Notes under the pieces: model-generated | Database searches by the model: none | What the model was told of the DNA's origin: nothing | What the model saw: only the letters and a program-made list of their open reading frames with translations | Part shown: piece by piece, positions 44,640 to 56,782 of the stretch | Layout of the letters: each line of letters starts with the position of its first letter | How positions within the stretch are numbered: the stretch's first letter is position 1 | Translations under genes and position numbers: made by a program | From: Simmondsia chinensis | Lineage: Eukaryota > Streptophyta > Magnoliopsida > Caryophyllales > Simmondsiaceae | Assembly (NCBI GenBank): GCA_018398585.1 | Contig: JAGTTD010000008.1 | Coordinates: 4,848,501 to 4,912,500, forward strand | Direction of reading: 5' to 3' | Length of the DNA: 64,000 nt

Positions 44640-46510
44640 TGTATAAGTGAGTGGATGAATTTTTTTCTCTTACATATAGGCCTGACTAACAGCTTTAATT
44701 TTCCTAAGGTCGAAAACCCCTGCACCCTTCAGTTTACAAATCTTATCCCATGCCACCATATTCATATCCGGTCATACATTTCTTTCTAGAAGATCTTTTT
44801 GTTTATACTATCATATTCTCTACATACCTTTTCCGGGATGTTGTAATACTACATGACTTGGGTTGTAGATGATTCTAGGGTAGCTCAACCCGCCTTGGAT
44901 AAAAGCCCAACCTTCTAGCTAGCTAACTTAGCATTTATTCTCCTTGTGACCGGGTAACATCCAAGGTACTTGCCCAGCGCTTTAGAATTCCCAATTCCTA
45001 GCGTGCAGCTAATCCATTGCCTACAATCACTTGCTACATTTCTAAAGAACACAATAGTAGACTTATTCAAGTTAATAAGACGGCCTAAGTCTACACCTCA
45101 ACCTACTTTGGCATTGATAAATAAGAGGCTATCGCCAACAAACAACAAAAAACGGATATTGGGAGTAGCCTTTGCTATTCGGACTCTAATACCTATTTTT
45201 TTATATATAATTAGCGATAAAGTCACAATATAAAGCAGGCAACTCGTAGGAACGAGACTTGAGTCAACCTATATATCGATAGAATAAAAAAAGAGACAAA
45301 AACAGTACAACATCCCTTTCCTTGCTCCATTTGCTCTTTTAGGAGCATTTGTGCTAGCACGTCTATGCGGAGAACCAAAAGGTACAAGGATAAGGGCTCC
45401 CCCTACCTAGGGCCCTTGATAGGTCTGATAAAGCTGAAGGAGCATCCTAAATAAGGATAGAGAATGAGGTCGAAGGGACACATTGCATTATCCATTTAAT
45501 TCAAGTGCTCAAAACCCCATCTTTATCCTAATAATCTTCAGAAAGTCTCATTATATCATGTCATAAGCCTTTTTCATACCAATCTTGATCCCAATCTAAC
45601 CTAACTTTCCCTGCTTACAATTGAATGTGTTCAAAGTCTTGTGCGCAATCAAAAATGTTGTCGTGAATTGCCCTTCCCGACACAAAGAAAACCTGAAAAA
45701 AGGATATTACTCCGACAAAGATAGGTCTTAACATGTTGGCCAACCCCAGCAATGATCGTATAGATCATGTTGCATGGGCTAGTTTGAAATGACTAGTGCA
45801 CCTTGGCCTGACCATCTTCAAAATAAGAACCACAGCCATATGATTAATTTCACGGAGGATCCTGCTACCTCTAAGTAGAGGTGCCCTTGGGCCAGGCTTG
45901 GGTCCAGGCCCACCAGGCCTGCACTGTAGCGGGTTGGGGCGGGCTGGGCCTAGAGGCCAAACCGGGCTGAGCCGGGCCTGGGCCCGGTGCCTTGGGGGCC
46001 CATCCTGGCTCGGGCCGAGCTCGGGCAGGGCCGGGCCGGGTCTAGGTTGGCCCGGTTCCCCCACCCTTTTTTTTTTTTTTTTTAAATCTTGACAATTTTA
46101 CAAAAAATAAGACTAATAGGATTCAAACCCCACCCCTTTAGCATGCAAAGCACCCTTATTACCATGTGAGCTAGGATTTTTTTGTGATTTTATTGGGTAT
46201 AAAAATAATTTAACATACCTTACAAAAAAAGGATAAAAATTTGATACAAAATTGACACTAGTGGGATTTGAACCCCATACCTCTAACATATAAAGTTCAC
46301 CATTACCATTAAAGCTATAATTTTTTTGTAATTTTATTAGGTAAAATTAATATATATACATATATAATAATAAAAATATACCCACCTGGCCCCAATATTT
46401 TGGGGGCCCGAGGCCCGGCAGCTTGGGAACCTGGCCTTGGCCGGGCCGACCCGGCCCACTGGCCACCTCTACCTCCAAGGCATAACTTGACTACCTCCAA
46501 TAATCTTATA
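44640..46510 (-). pseudogene. L1-type LINE reverse transcriptase relic
   Basis: Minus-strand motifs in order: NHMAVVLILKMV (just right of 45790, before the hAT MITE in gene order), FLCVGKGNSRQHF (FVxGRxIxDN in intact copies), KKAYDMI followed by two stops (about 45580-45550), GEPLSLYLLVLRIDVLAQML (RQGDPLSPYLF motif, about 45415-45355), FVGDSLLFINAKVG (FADD motif with Ala-Asp changed, about 45160-45115) and NLNKSTIVFF. Many stops. It is split by the hAT MITE 45876-46471. Extent is approximate. Confidence 0.78.
45876..46471. mobile_element. hAT MITE, relative of the 48615 element
   Basis: It starts tagaggtgcccttgggcc and ends cactggccacctcta. Flanks cctctaag (45868-45875) and cctccaag (46472-46479) are an 8-bp TSD with one mismatch. 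The subterminal ctgcactgtagcggg and cccggcccactggcc match the hAT element at 48615-51649. GC-rich ends surround an AT-rich centre. No transposase. Confidence 0.87.
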
Positions 46511-46570
46511 CATCACATCATTGCTTTAATAATAATAATTTTTGCTTTGACAATAACAACTCTTTAAGAA

Positions 46571-47235
46571 TATGGTAAATTATAGAAAATTTTCCTATCT
46601 TTTGCTTCAAAAATAGAAAATTTTCCTTACAAATAAAAGCACTCACAAAACCCCCTCACTTTTAAATATTTATCACTTAATACCTATCAAAATTTTTTAA
46701 CCATTTTGCCCCTCAAAAGTGAGGGGGCTAAATGTTTAACTATATTTTTATATTAGGTAAAAATTAGAAAAATTTTATATTTTTTGTAATAGAATTAAAA
46801 AAAATTTATATATTTATAACAAATATAATTATTTTAGTTAATTATAGTAATGGCATTATAAGTTTAGAAGATAAAAAATATTTTTAAAATTTAAAAAAAA
46901 TTATTATAAGATAAAATATAATATTATTATTGATATTATAATGTCACTACTATATAATTAATTAAAATAATATTTTTATAATATAAAAATTCCTTTTATA
47001 AACATGAAAAAAAAATCTTATTTTTTCTCAAAATATAAAATCCTACCTCAAAACAAAATTAAATACTTAACTATTTTTTTAAGGGATAAAATGGTCAAAA
47101 AAAAGTTATTTTGGGGGGGGCAAAGTGAAAATTTTTTAAAAGTGAGGAGTTTAATAAATAATTTTATTTTTAAAAAAAGTTTTCTATTTTTAAAATAAAA
47201 ATTATGAGGATTTTTTATAATTTACCGTTAAAATT
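46571..47235. mobile_element. AT-rich foldback MITE of about 660 bp
   Basis: The left end ggtaaattatagaaaat and the phrase cccctcacttttaaa have inverted partners at the right (aaagtgagg, attttttataatttacc). It contains only homopolymer-rich AT sequence between. Confidence 0.7.
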
Positions 47236-47517
47236 ATATCAAAGAAGCACTTAATTTGTACGGACCCCAATTATCCCAAAGACCAGTGGTCAAAAGGAGA
47301 ATAGAAGAAAATAAAAACTTGATCACCTATATTCATCTTATCATGCCTTACGTGAGCCTAAAATATGGCGTGGGACATGACATAACTTTTAAGAAATATA
47401 TAATGTTTATTTATTTTAAATATTTAATTAATGTTTATATATATATATATTAGAAATGTCTAGTTAAAATATTTTAAACATATATACATATATACAATAT
47501 ATATTATATATAATAGA

Positions 47518-48356
47518 ATAAATAATATAGAGACACTCAAACTACCGGTGAAAATCAAAGTGATCCTCGAACTTTAATTTCATAAAAGACACCTTGATCA
47601 AAATTAATGTGACTCTCTAATTTTTAATTTCATCAAAGATATCCTCCGAACTATTTATTGATCCCCTCAACTGTTTTTATTTGATCAAAGACTTCATTTG
47701 AATTATTTGTCAAAATTAATGTGACTCCCCAATTTTTAATTGTATCAAAGTACCCCAACTACTAAAAAAATATTAAAATACATACAAGATTGTAATTGTT
47801 TGAGATATTTGTTTAAACTGAATTTTCAAATTAGTATTTTTAACAACTAGGGTTTTGAGATTAGACTTGATGATGAAAATCGATGATAAAGTAAATTTTA
47901 AAACTACGAGTAGAGTTTGTATGTATTTGGTATGGATTTTGGGGTATTAATTTGAAGAGAGTACCAATTTTTTATTTTTGAGCAAATTATTTACTATTAA
48001 AAAATATCTAATTTATAAATTTAATATAGATGATAGAAATAATCAATTTATAAAAATAAATAAATTTGAGATCAATTTTATAATTTAACAATTTTCTAGA
48101 CAACATTGGATATATAAATTAGATATCTAAAAATGGTTAATTAAATTTTTGTTAATCATCTTGGTTGTGTTTGATAAAATTTAAAGTTGGGAATTACAAT
48201 TGATTTTAATTAATAGTTCAAAGGTAGATGAAATTAGGAGCAAAGGATCACATTAATTTTGACTAACAGTATCATGATATTTTCGATAAAATTAAACTTT
48301 CAGTCCCATTTTAATTTTGACCAATAATTTAAGGGTCTCTATTACATTTATCTAAC
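47518..48356. mobile_element. AT-rich foldback MITE of about 840 bp
   Basis: The left end aatatagagacactcaaact pairs with agggtctctatt at the right end (about 48333-48345). Inside, aaaattaatgtgactc phrases recur at about 47598, 47717 and, inverted, at 48250. Non-coding. Confidence 0.68.
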
Positions 48357-48614
48357 ATAATATTATATAAAATATTTTATATAAATTAAATATATAACTT
48401 TTGTATATTATATAGAGTATATATGCTAAAAGTACAAGTATATATAAATATTTTTAAATATTTATATAAATAATTATAAAATTTAATAATATATACATAT
48501 AGATGATAACTTAAGTGAAATAGTGGGAGTAATATAGTAAATTCTGAACCGCTTATTTACTTCAGGAGGGCGAAAGAGAATGGCATCCGAGACAAGGGGA
48601 TGATTTCAGCTAGC

Positions 48615-51600
48615 CAGAGGTGGCCACGAGCCGGGTAGGCTCGCACTGTAACGGGCCGAGCGGGGCCGGATGGGGCCTACTTGGGAACTCGGGCCGGGCC
48701 GGGCCCTATTCCCCCCGGTTTTTTAAACATACAAAATTAAAAAAATATAAATTTATTTTGTACAAAAATTATTATAATTCATTGATGAATAATATAGGAT
48801 CCAAATACAATCCATCACAATCAGTAATAATGCTAAATATATGTAATAAAATAAAATATATAATAAATAATGGTAATGGTAAATAATGTAACAAACACAA
48901 CTGCAGCAGTTGGTAGGATCTTTTTAAAAGTACAAACATATGTATTAAAAAATACAAACAAAATATAGACATGCAATAATAAGAAATTAGTCTACGCTGG
49001 TTAGGGTTGCTGTGCCGCCGTCTGACGTATCAATACTGCGGTCGTCTTCATCCTCGCTCGATAAACCCAGCCTCATTATGTTTTGGCCCCTAGCCTCTGC
49101 GTGCTTCTAGTCCTTTAAGCACACGGACATCTCCAAGTTGGACGGTGATAGCTTCGCCCTCTTCGTTCCAAACAACCTGCCACTAAGACTAAAAGCACAC
49201 TCTGATACTGCTGAAGACACCGGACACATTAGTATGTCACGTGCCATGGTGGAAAGCACAGGATACTGGGTTTGATTTGTACACCACCATTTTAAAATAT
49301 CAAATTGCGAATTCGCCGGTGTTGGGAAGAACTGGATTAGCGGCATCCGCATATAGTAATCTAACTCGTCATATGACGTGAAAGTTTGTGTGGGAGGGAA
49401 CTGGCCCAACAACTTCCACGCAATTGACGAGTGTACACTACTTCCACTAGATGTGGAAGATCCAACTGTAGTAGGAGTAACATATAGATTATCTGATGAT
49501 AATCTCTGAGAATAATGAGAAAATAAAGTGTGTAGCTCTGAATCGACTCGCACCATGAATTTTTCTATATTGAATTCATATTTTAATTTTTTGTAAAAAT
49601 ATTTGACAAACAAGTTCAAACCCATGAGTTTACAACGGGAATCCAAAATAGTGGCAAAACAGTATGTAAGGAGTAGTTCGGAATAATATTTATAAAACTT
49701 GGTTTTCATTGCTTTAATCGATTCAGTCAACATGGGGTTTGATTCATTTTTCGACATCCAAGATACAATATCAATCAATCTAGATATTGCTTGTGGTATG
49801 GTTGGATAATAGCAACCAGAAAAAAAAAAAGTTGGTAGCGTCTCTAAAAATAGTAAAAAATTTACAAATTTCGTTAATTGTGTCCCAGTGTACATCTTTC
49901 AGATTATAATCACTTAAATCCGAACGAGTATCATGTACAAATTTTACTGGGACATCCTTATATAGTAGTATGCGCTCTAACATTTCTACGGTTAATGACC
50001 ACCTAGTTGGTGTGTCTAATTTAAATTGTTTATACTCTAACCCATGCGTCCTACAAAGAAGTTTAAATCTTCTCTTTCCGGTTCCGGATGATTTTATTGC
50101 TATTGTTACATCTCTTAAGGTGGAAAGAGAAGCGTTTATTAGACCTAAACCATCCATCACCATTAAATGCAATATATGACAGATGCAACGTAAATGAAAA
50201 CACCGCCCATCTAACACGGGTTTCATATGCCTACTTAGTTGTTTAACGGATGCATTATTACTAGCAGCGTTGTCGAACGTGATACTAAAAATACGATGCT
50301 CTATCCCCCACCCGCTGACTGCCTCCATAATCGCACCCGTGATTATGGCGGCAGTGTGGGGATAATCTAACTATGCAAAATAGATTATTCATTTTTGAAT
50401 GGTGAAAATGGAATCCATCCAGTGTGCCATTACGCACGAGTAAGGCACACAGGGTTTGGACTTCCAAGTGTCAGACGTCAACGAGAACATGCTCGTGTTC
50501 GCCCTAAAAATTTCGAAAACCTTAGTTTTCATCTTATTGTAAGCTTTAAATGCATCCCGCTTTACAGTGCTCCGAGGAACCCTTACGATGGCGGGGTTCA
50601 CCCCTGTTTGTAGATACTCCAAGAAACCAGGGTCTTCGCAGATGGTAAAAGGCTTTTCAGACTTAATTACATATTTAGCTAGTGCCTCTCTATTAGTTTC
50701 TTGGGAGAACCTAAAGTTAGCAAGCGCATCGGTCGCTTGCCTTTCTAAATTTTGTTGGGCTCTATCTGGGTCTTGTTCGGGTTGACACCTAATTATATGT
50801 CTAGTTAATGTGCCTGTCCCACTGCCCGGTGGATGACTAAAGGGCTTGGATGAGTCACACAATGTACAAATCGCTTTATTATTGTTCCTATTTAAGTTGA
50901 AGTGCTTCCATACCCCACTACTACTACTCCTACTAGTACTACTTCTTGCGGGCTGGGGTTCGGTGGTGGGTGTGGGTTCCTCTTCAGTCTGTGAGTCTCC
51001 ACCACCACCACCTGACTCAGAAAAATCCTGGTCGTTGTAATATTGTTGTTGTTGGAGGTCCCAATCTATGGTGTCAGTGAATGGAGGTGATGGGTCTGGC
51101 TCTAAAAATGTTGGTTCATCAATATCAAGTTCGACAACTCTACCCCTTTCAGGTACTTTAGATGGTCGAGAAGAGCTAGAACTAGAACGACCGGCTCCAG
51201 ACGAAGATGCGCTGTGTACCATGGTAGTATAAATGATTAATATTTAAAAAATGCAACTACTAATACAAATTAAGTTGATAAAAATGCAAAACACATAAAA
51301 TTTTGATACTAAAATTACCAAAGTGAACAATGAAATTCAAACTTGACCGAGATTCTACGAGCTAGAAGTGCACAATTCTTGCAAGTAGAAGGAAGTAGAT
51401 GAATGTAGAGAGAGAAGAGAGAATTGGATGAAGATTTATTGTGAGGAAATGGAATGGAGGGATGGATATTTATAGATAAATTTTTATTAATTTTTTTTTA
51501 ATTGAAAAGCAAGGGAGGAGCCGTAGCTCCCCCCTCCCAACGGCTCTTTAAAAGAACCGTTGGGCTCTTCAAGGGCTCAGGTCGGGCCAGGCCCAGACGA

Positions 51601-51649
51601 GCCGGGTCAGGCCGGGTTCCGAGCCAACCCGGCCCACTGGCCACCTCTA
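48615..51649 (-). mobile_element. hAT transposon with near-complete transposase
   Basis: The element is 3,035 bp with ends cagaggtggcca and tggccacctcta (first base changed from t). It has a perfect 8-bp TSD, cagctagc (48607-48614 and 51650-51657). GC-rich subterminal DNA with cgggcc repeats lies at both ends. The transposase gene is on the minus strand. It is the likely autonomous parent type of the MITE at 45876 and of the end at 1325, since the outer sequences match. Confidence 0.92.
49107..51222 (-). pseudogene. hAT transposase (BED zinc finger, RNase H-like, dimerization domain)
   Basis: It starts at the ATG 51222. A Ser-rich acidic N-terminus is followed by a BED zinc finger (VWKHFNLNRNNNKAICTLC and TLTRHIIRC, about residues 105-150). 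The catalytic region includes SLTSDTWKS and ITFDNAASN. The C-terminal hAT dimerization domain includes FDILKWW, YPVLSTMARDIL and SECAFSLSGR. Breaks: two in-frame stops (at 50389, and about 18 bases further on), a frame change at the A/T run near 49825, and a stop at 49107 where CLKDW has its Trp codon as TAG. The reading frame is otherwise colinear with hAT transposases, so this is a recently inactivated gene. Confidence 0.9.
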
Positions 51650-51657
51650 CAGCTAGC

Positions 51658-51904
51658 AAAGGAGTGAATTATAATTCATCATCTCACCCTCACTCTCTCA
51701 CCAAAGTATATATATGTAACTTTAGTATATCATAAAATATTTGTCTCCTAGGGACAACTTAAAGGCGGAGAACACTGGCAGCCAACCATGCCGCTGGGGT
51801 TCAATCCACACTGGGGACTTGTAGCTCCCCTTTATGGAGAATTTAACGAGATTTTCCCCTCCCCGGAGCATTATCGATGTAAAAATAAAAGATTATATCA
51901 TTTA
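51658..51904. other. Intergenic, nothing recognised
   Basis: Short spacer without a recognisable gene or repeat. Confidence 0.6.
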
Positions 51905-52340
51905 AAACCACCTAAATTTTAGGTGGGTTTCAAAAAAGTACCTAGAATTTTTAATATTTCAAAATCACATCAAAATTTTTCAATGTTCACTCATTAATAT
52001 AACGCCTTAACATTTGTTAGTTTTTGCTGAAGTGAAATTGAAAAAAATAAGTTTTTAAAATATAAAAAATTATCTTTTAAAATATATAAAGTTTTTTTAT
52101 ATATTTAAAATATTTTTTTAAATATTTTAAAATTATCTTAAATATAATTTTAAAATTTTAAAATTACTTTCTCTTTTCGTAAAAGTCACGTCAGCAAAAA
52201 CTAACTAATGTTAACAGTGTTAATATTAAGGTGTGACATTCAAAAATTTTGGAAAAGTTTAGATATAATTTTAAAAAATTAAAAAATCTAAATAGTTTCT
52301 TGAAATTAGACCTAAAATTTAGGTAATTTTCAAAAAAAAA
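51905..52340. mobile_element. Foldback MITE upstream of the P450
   Basis: The left part (cacctaaattttaggtggg, then tcaaaatttttcaatgt and aatataacgcctta) pairs with the right part (aggtgtgacattcaaaaatt, taaaatttaggtaatttt). About 435 bp, AT-rich. It ends some 240 bp before the P450 start codon. Confidence 0.7.
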
Positions 52341-52518
52341 AAAAAAAAAACCGTTTAAGTATACAAAACAAAGTACACAACCTGGCTTTGCCATATTAAA
52401 AAGAGATTTCAATTAGATCCCAAAAAAAAAAAAAAAAAAAAAAGGAGATTTCAAAGTATGCAACTTTTTACACATAATCCGTACTCATTTTCACTTAGAA
52501 TATTCGAACTCTCAATCT

Positions 52519-52526
52519 TATATAAA
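52519..52526 (+). promoter_or_regulatory. TATA box of the P450 gene
   Basis: tatataaa lies 52 bp before the ATG at 52578, giving a predicted transcript start near 52550 and a short leader. No other promoter element could be assigned. Confidence 0.55.
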
Positions 52527-52577
52527 TGACCCCAACACAATTTTATTATTCATATCAATTCTAAGCAAATATACAAC

Positions 52578-55185
52578 ATGGAGAGCTTAGCAATTGGCTG
52601 TTTTCATAGCCATATACCTTATTACTAGACCGTTACTCCACAAATTCAAAAATCTCCCGCCGTCACCGTTTCTCTCTCTGCCTCTTCTCGGCCACCTCCC
52701 TCTCGTCTTCCGCCAACGCGTGCCCCTTTTCCGATCCCTCGCTGCCCTCTCTCGCTGCCATGGCCCCGTCCTCTTCCTCCACTTCGGCACCCGCCCTGTC
52801 CTTGTCCTTTCCTCTCCCGCCGCCATCCAAGAATGCCTCAGTACTCAAAACGACGTCGTTTTCGCTGACCGCCCCCACCTCCTCTCCGGAAAGCACGTCG
52901 GGGACAACTACACTAGCCTCATTTGGGCCTCTTATGGGCCACACTGGCGGAATCTCCGGCGAATCTCTATTGTCGAGATCCTCTCCACTCACCGACTCAA
53001 CCTCCTCTCCAAGATCCGTGCTGAAGAGGTAATGTTGGGTACTAAAAGATATCTTTATGAAACTAAGCAGAACATAATCTAAAATGAGGGGGAAAAAAAA
53101 AGTTAAAGAAATGTAATTTCTATATTAAACTTGATTTGAACTTGTTACAAACTTACAAGCTCTTAATAGAGCTTTCAAAATTACAAAATGACAACTACAG
53201 CTCATACTCATCGTGCATTGAATTTTTCCACATGAAAATATTTTTATGTTGGAAATGAGTTGAAAGATTTAACGTACAAAAGATATGAATGTCATTGATG
53301 GTTGAGTGTCAAACTTGAGTTCTACATCTATATCGAAAATTGATATTTTCTTTATTCAAATTGCAAATCACTTTTGACAGGTACATTCTTTAATCCATCG
53401 TCTTAGATCTAAAAATGGAATGGTGGAAATGAAATCGATGTTATTTAGCATGACTTTGAACAATATGATGAGGATGATCACAGGAAAAAAGCTCATATAC
53501 GACGAAGATGAGGATAAATCGGAGGATCGGAAGATGGCGAGGAGGTTTCAGGAGATAGTGGAGGCGACTTTTAAGTTAGGAGGGGCAACAAATACGGGCG
53601 ATTTCTTTCCTAGGATATTGAGGTGGATCGGGATAGTCGGAGAAGAGCGGAAACTGAGGAGGTTGAACGAGGAAATGCATGAATTTATGAAGGTGTTAAT
53701 GGAGGAGCATCGAAGGATGGAGAAGGAGGGGAACTTGCCGGAGGAGAGGAAGAATGCCATGATCGATGCGATGATGGAATTGCAAAAGAGTGATCCAATC
53801 TATTACACTGATCGCCTCATTCGCGTATTCCTCCAGGTAAATTTGTTACTTCTTGCGTCTACCATCAAGAAATCAACTTTTCTAAAAATTTAAGTTGATG
53901 AATAAAGCCCATAAATGGTTTTCGCTCTAACATGCCCCTCACACGAGAGGGCTTTAAGCGTGGATATTACACAAGCCCTCCGCATGCATTTTATTTAAAT
54001 CATGTTACTATTGAAAGTAAGGGCTTTTAGAATTCAAATTCGTGACGTCTTGGTCAACAAGACTCTAATAACATATCAAGGAACCAACTTTTCTAAAAGT
54101 CAAAGTTGATAAGTGAAAGCTCGAGAATAGTTTTATACTCATTTAAAACTTTAAATTTGCATTCAGCATATCACTCAAGTGTTGAATAACACGTATATAG
54201 GGGCAATGTCTAGGAAAATAAAAATAAAAAAAGCTTTATCCTCGCCATATTTACCACAAAAATAGTATTTTTCAAGAAGCAAGAAATTAAAATATTTCAA
54301 ACAAAAATATTCCCATTTACAAAACGTTCTTTAAAATATTTAGGGCCTATTTGCCATCATTCTCTATTTGTAGGTTTTAGTTTTTAACAAACTAGAAATT
54401 AGGTTTGTATTCGATATTTTCTCATTTTTATGTCCTATTTCCAATTTTCACTTAAATTATGGGGAAAAAAAACAAAAAATAGAAAGTAGCAGAAAAGGCA
54501 AGATATAAAACGATAGTAACCATCAGCATATTTCTTATGCTATGTTTTGCAGTCCTTACTTGCAGCAGGAACAGAGACATCAGCGACAACCATGGAGTGG
54601 ACACTCTCCCTTCTCCTCAACCACCCCGACATCCTCCACAAGGCGCAGTCCGAGCTCGACCACCAAGTTGGTCACGACCGCTTGGTCAAGGAATCCGATC
54701 TAACCCACCTCCCCTACCTCCATTGCATCATCAACGAGTCCATGCGCCTCTACCAACCCGCCCCCCTTGCAGTCCCCCACCAATCCTCTGCCGCCTGCAC
54801 CGTTGCTGGGTACCACGTCCCACAAGGGACCATGATGCTCTATAACATCTGGGCAATCCACAATGATCCAAACATCTGGGATAAGCCTAGGGAGTTCAGG
54901 CCAGAGCGGTTCGAGGGGCTGGAGCTAGGATCTGGGAGCAAAGCCGGGTTCAAGTTCATGCCATTTGGAACTGGCAGGAGGAGCTGCCCGGGGGAGGGGT
55001 TGGCTACACGGATAGTGGGCTTGGCACTGGCGACGATGATTCAGTGTTTCGAGTGGGAGAGAGAAGACGAAGCACCAGTAGATATGAAGGAAGTAGGTGG
55101 GGCTACCTTGATGAGGGCTGAGCCTTTGAGAGCCAAGTGCCGCCCACGCCCATGCATGGCCCAAGTCCTCTCTGAACTCGCATAG
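52578..55185 (+). CDS. Cytochrome P450, CYP81-like, three exons, start-proximal frameshift
   Basis: Exons are 52578-53028, 53381-53836 and 54553-55185, with GT-AG introns of 352 and 716 bp, both phase 0; about 510 residues, normal for the family. Seen: N-terminal anchor (LAVFIAIYLI), proline hinge (PPSPFLSLPLLG), helix C WRNLRRI, I-helix AAGTETSA, K-helix ESMR, FRPERF, and the haem loop FGTGRRSCPGEG. Such enzymes are ER-bound haem monooxygenases; CYP81 members often modify phenolics or indoles, but the substrate here is unknown. The ATG at 52578 has a good context (aacATGg) but is one base out of frame with the anchor (frame from 52594; TAG at 52588 in that frame). This is a mutation or an assembly error. 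Intron 1 is unusual for CYP81; intron 2 is at the usual place. Confidence 0.85.
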
Positions 55186-55449
55186 TTATATGAACTCTCC
55201 ATTCTTTCAAAAGATTATTCGTGTTGAATAATGATACTTCCATATTTGATATTACCAGCATAAAATGAATGATATTTAGAAACTTTACATCAGACTAAAA
55301 ACATAAAAAGTCTTAGAAAATAGTCGAGTATGATATCTATTTTCATGCTCGGGTCGAAGTAGCATGGATTCAGTTTCCCTTTGAACTTGATACTACTTTT
55401 TTCACTTTAAGTTGGATTTGTTCTAGTTCTAGTGCATATAATGAATAAA

Positions 55450-55605
55450 TGTGATGGTGCCGACTCGTTCAGTTGGTAAAGTCTTTAGGATGAGGTATTG
55501 AAGTTGGGATCAAATCCTGCCTTCATATAAGATTCGGGGAGGGTTGCTCCCTTGTGCAACCCATGTGGCTTCCTTACCATTGTACAATAATAAAATAAAA
55601 TAAAT
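55450..55605 (+). mobile_element. tRNA-derived SINE
   Basis: It has a box A-like ttcagttggtaaag and a box B-like gggatcaaatcc about 40 bp apart, followed by a SINE-type body and an aataaaataaaataaataa tail. Flanks ataaatgtg (55444-55452) and ataaataagtg look like a partial TSD. It lies in the 3' flank of the P450. Confidence 0.6.
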
Positions 55606-56115
55606 AAGTGCACTATTTTCTTTGCATAACTCTTGTCATCAAATGGTCATTTATATTTTGTCCATTGTGTCTATTTAGTTGCTTTATTTTTAATTGCATT
55701 GGTTTAGTCACTGCACAATCTGAACCTCTAAAGTTCGAAAGAGTCCAGTTGAATCACAAACCTCGCAAGCTATGTCATAATTTTGGTTGAGATGGCTCAA
55801 CTCATCATGAAGCCAAACTAAATCAAAACGGTTCATTCAGCTAATCGAGTTAACGCGTAGCAAAACGTAGGCTTAACAGCTTAACAACCTAAGCATACTC
55901 AACTCTAAACTAAACAAGAAATTTCAAATTGAGTTTTGAGCTCCGTCAAGTGGTCTAAGCTTGCTCAGCCTTGAGCTGATTCAAACTACGGAAAATATTA
56001 TTGAGCCAAACCTTGAGTATGACGAACTTGTTTGCAATTGGACTTGACTCTCTGAAGAACCCGAAGGAAGGACTCGGAATTTGGGAACTGATGATGACCT
56101 CCTGTGTGTATGTAC
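55606..56115. other. Degenerate repeat DNA with hAT-like phrases
   Basis: It contains many gctcaa, aagcttgctcagccttgagc and similar phrases of the same type as the MITEs at 23270 and 56116. No clear ends and no gene were found. Confidence 0.45.
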
Positions 56116-56383
56116 TAGGGGTGCAAATGAACTAATCATCATCATTAGCTCAAAATGCCCAACACAACTAAAGCTCGAACTGGGCGAATCCAGCTCATTC
56201 AACTATGCTAGCTAACCAAAATGAACCAAACTCAAACTGAATTATGAGTTTATGTGCCTAATGAGTCAAGTCTAAGTCCAAATAAGCTCAAACGAAGTAA
56301 TAAGCATGAAGCTTGCAAAACCCTCATACCAAGCTACACCCAAGCCAAAGCTCAAGGCTCAACTTGACTTGTCTACGGCCCTA
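56116..56383. mobile_element. hAT-like MITE, degenerate
   Basis: Ends taggggtgcaaatgaact and gacttgtctacggcccta resemble the family of 23270-23715. About 268 bp of aagctcaa-type repeats. TSD not convincing. Confidence 0.5.
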
Positions 56384-56782
56384 TAGTTCATTAAGTACTT
56401 CTATATCATCCAATACATATTGCTAAAAGTCACGGGCTCGTGAAAAAATAATTACTTATAGTATTAATTTTGAAGGCTCAAAGATATTCTATCACATCAT
56501 TAAATACACAAATTCGGCATGTAAATTAGGTATATTTAACTTTGTGCGTTGACAAAGCCTGCAGCCATTGAGCATTTTTGAGGGCCATACAACATTAATT
56601 TCTATAGATAAAATATACAACTCAGCATTTAGGCTCCATTTGATAAGGAGAAAATTTGATTCTAGAAATTGCAGTATAGGACTAAGTATTATAAGCAGTA
56701 AAGAAGCCAGTAGCAACTACAATGCTGACAAAATCATTACCCAAAAAGAAAATTAAAATGTACTTCATTAGAACAAAAAAAG
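56384..56782. other. Intergenic, nothing recognised
   Basis: AT-rich, with short overlapping open frames on both strands (56492-56756) that have no recognisable motif. Confidence 0.5.

Noticed and set aside
44970..45233. 87-codon plus-strand open frame
   Set aside because: Antisense to the L1 RT relic, with no motif of its own.
52594..52596. TTG at 52594 as the true P450 start
   Set aside because: Plant genes rarely start at TTG, and a well-placed ATG with good context lies 16 bp upstream; a frameshift explains it better.
52663..53032. Alternate frames over P450 exon 1
   Set aside because: GC-rich shadows; the conserved P450 motifs are in the frame from 52594.
55450..55520. Functional tRNA gene
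   Set aside because: Box A and B are present but the cloverleaf does not close; the A-rich tail and flanks fit a SINE.
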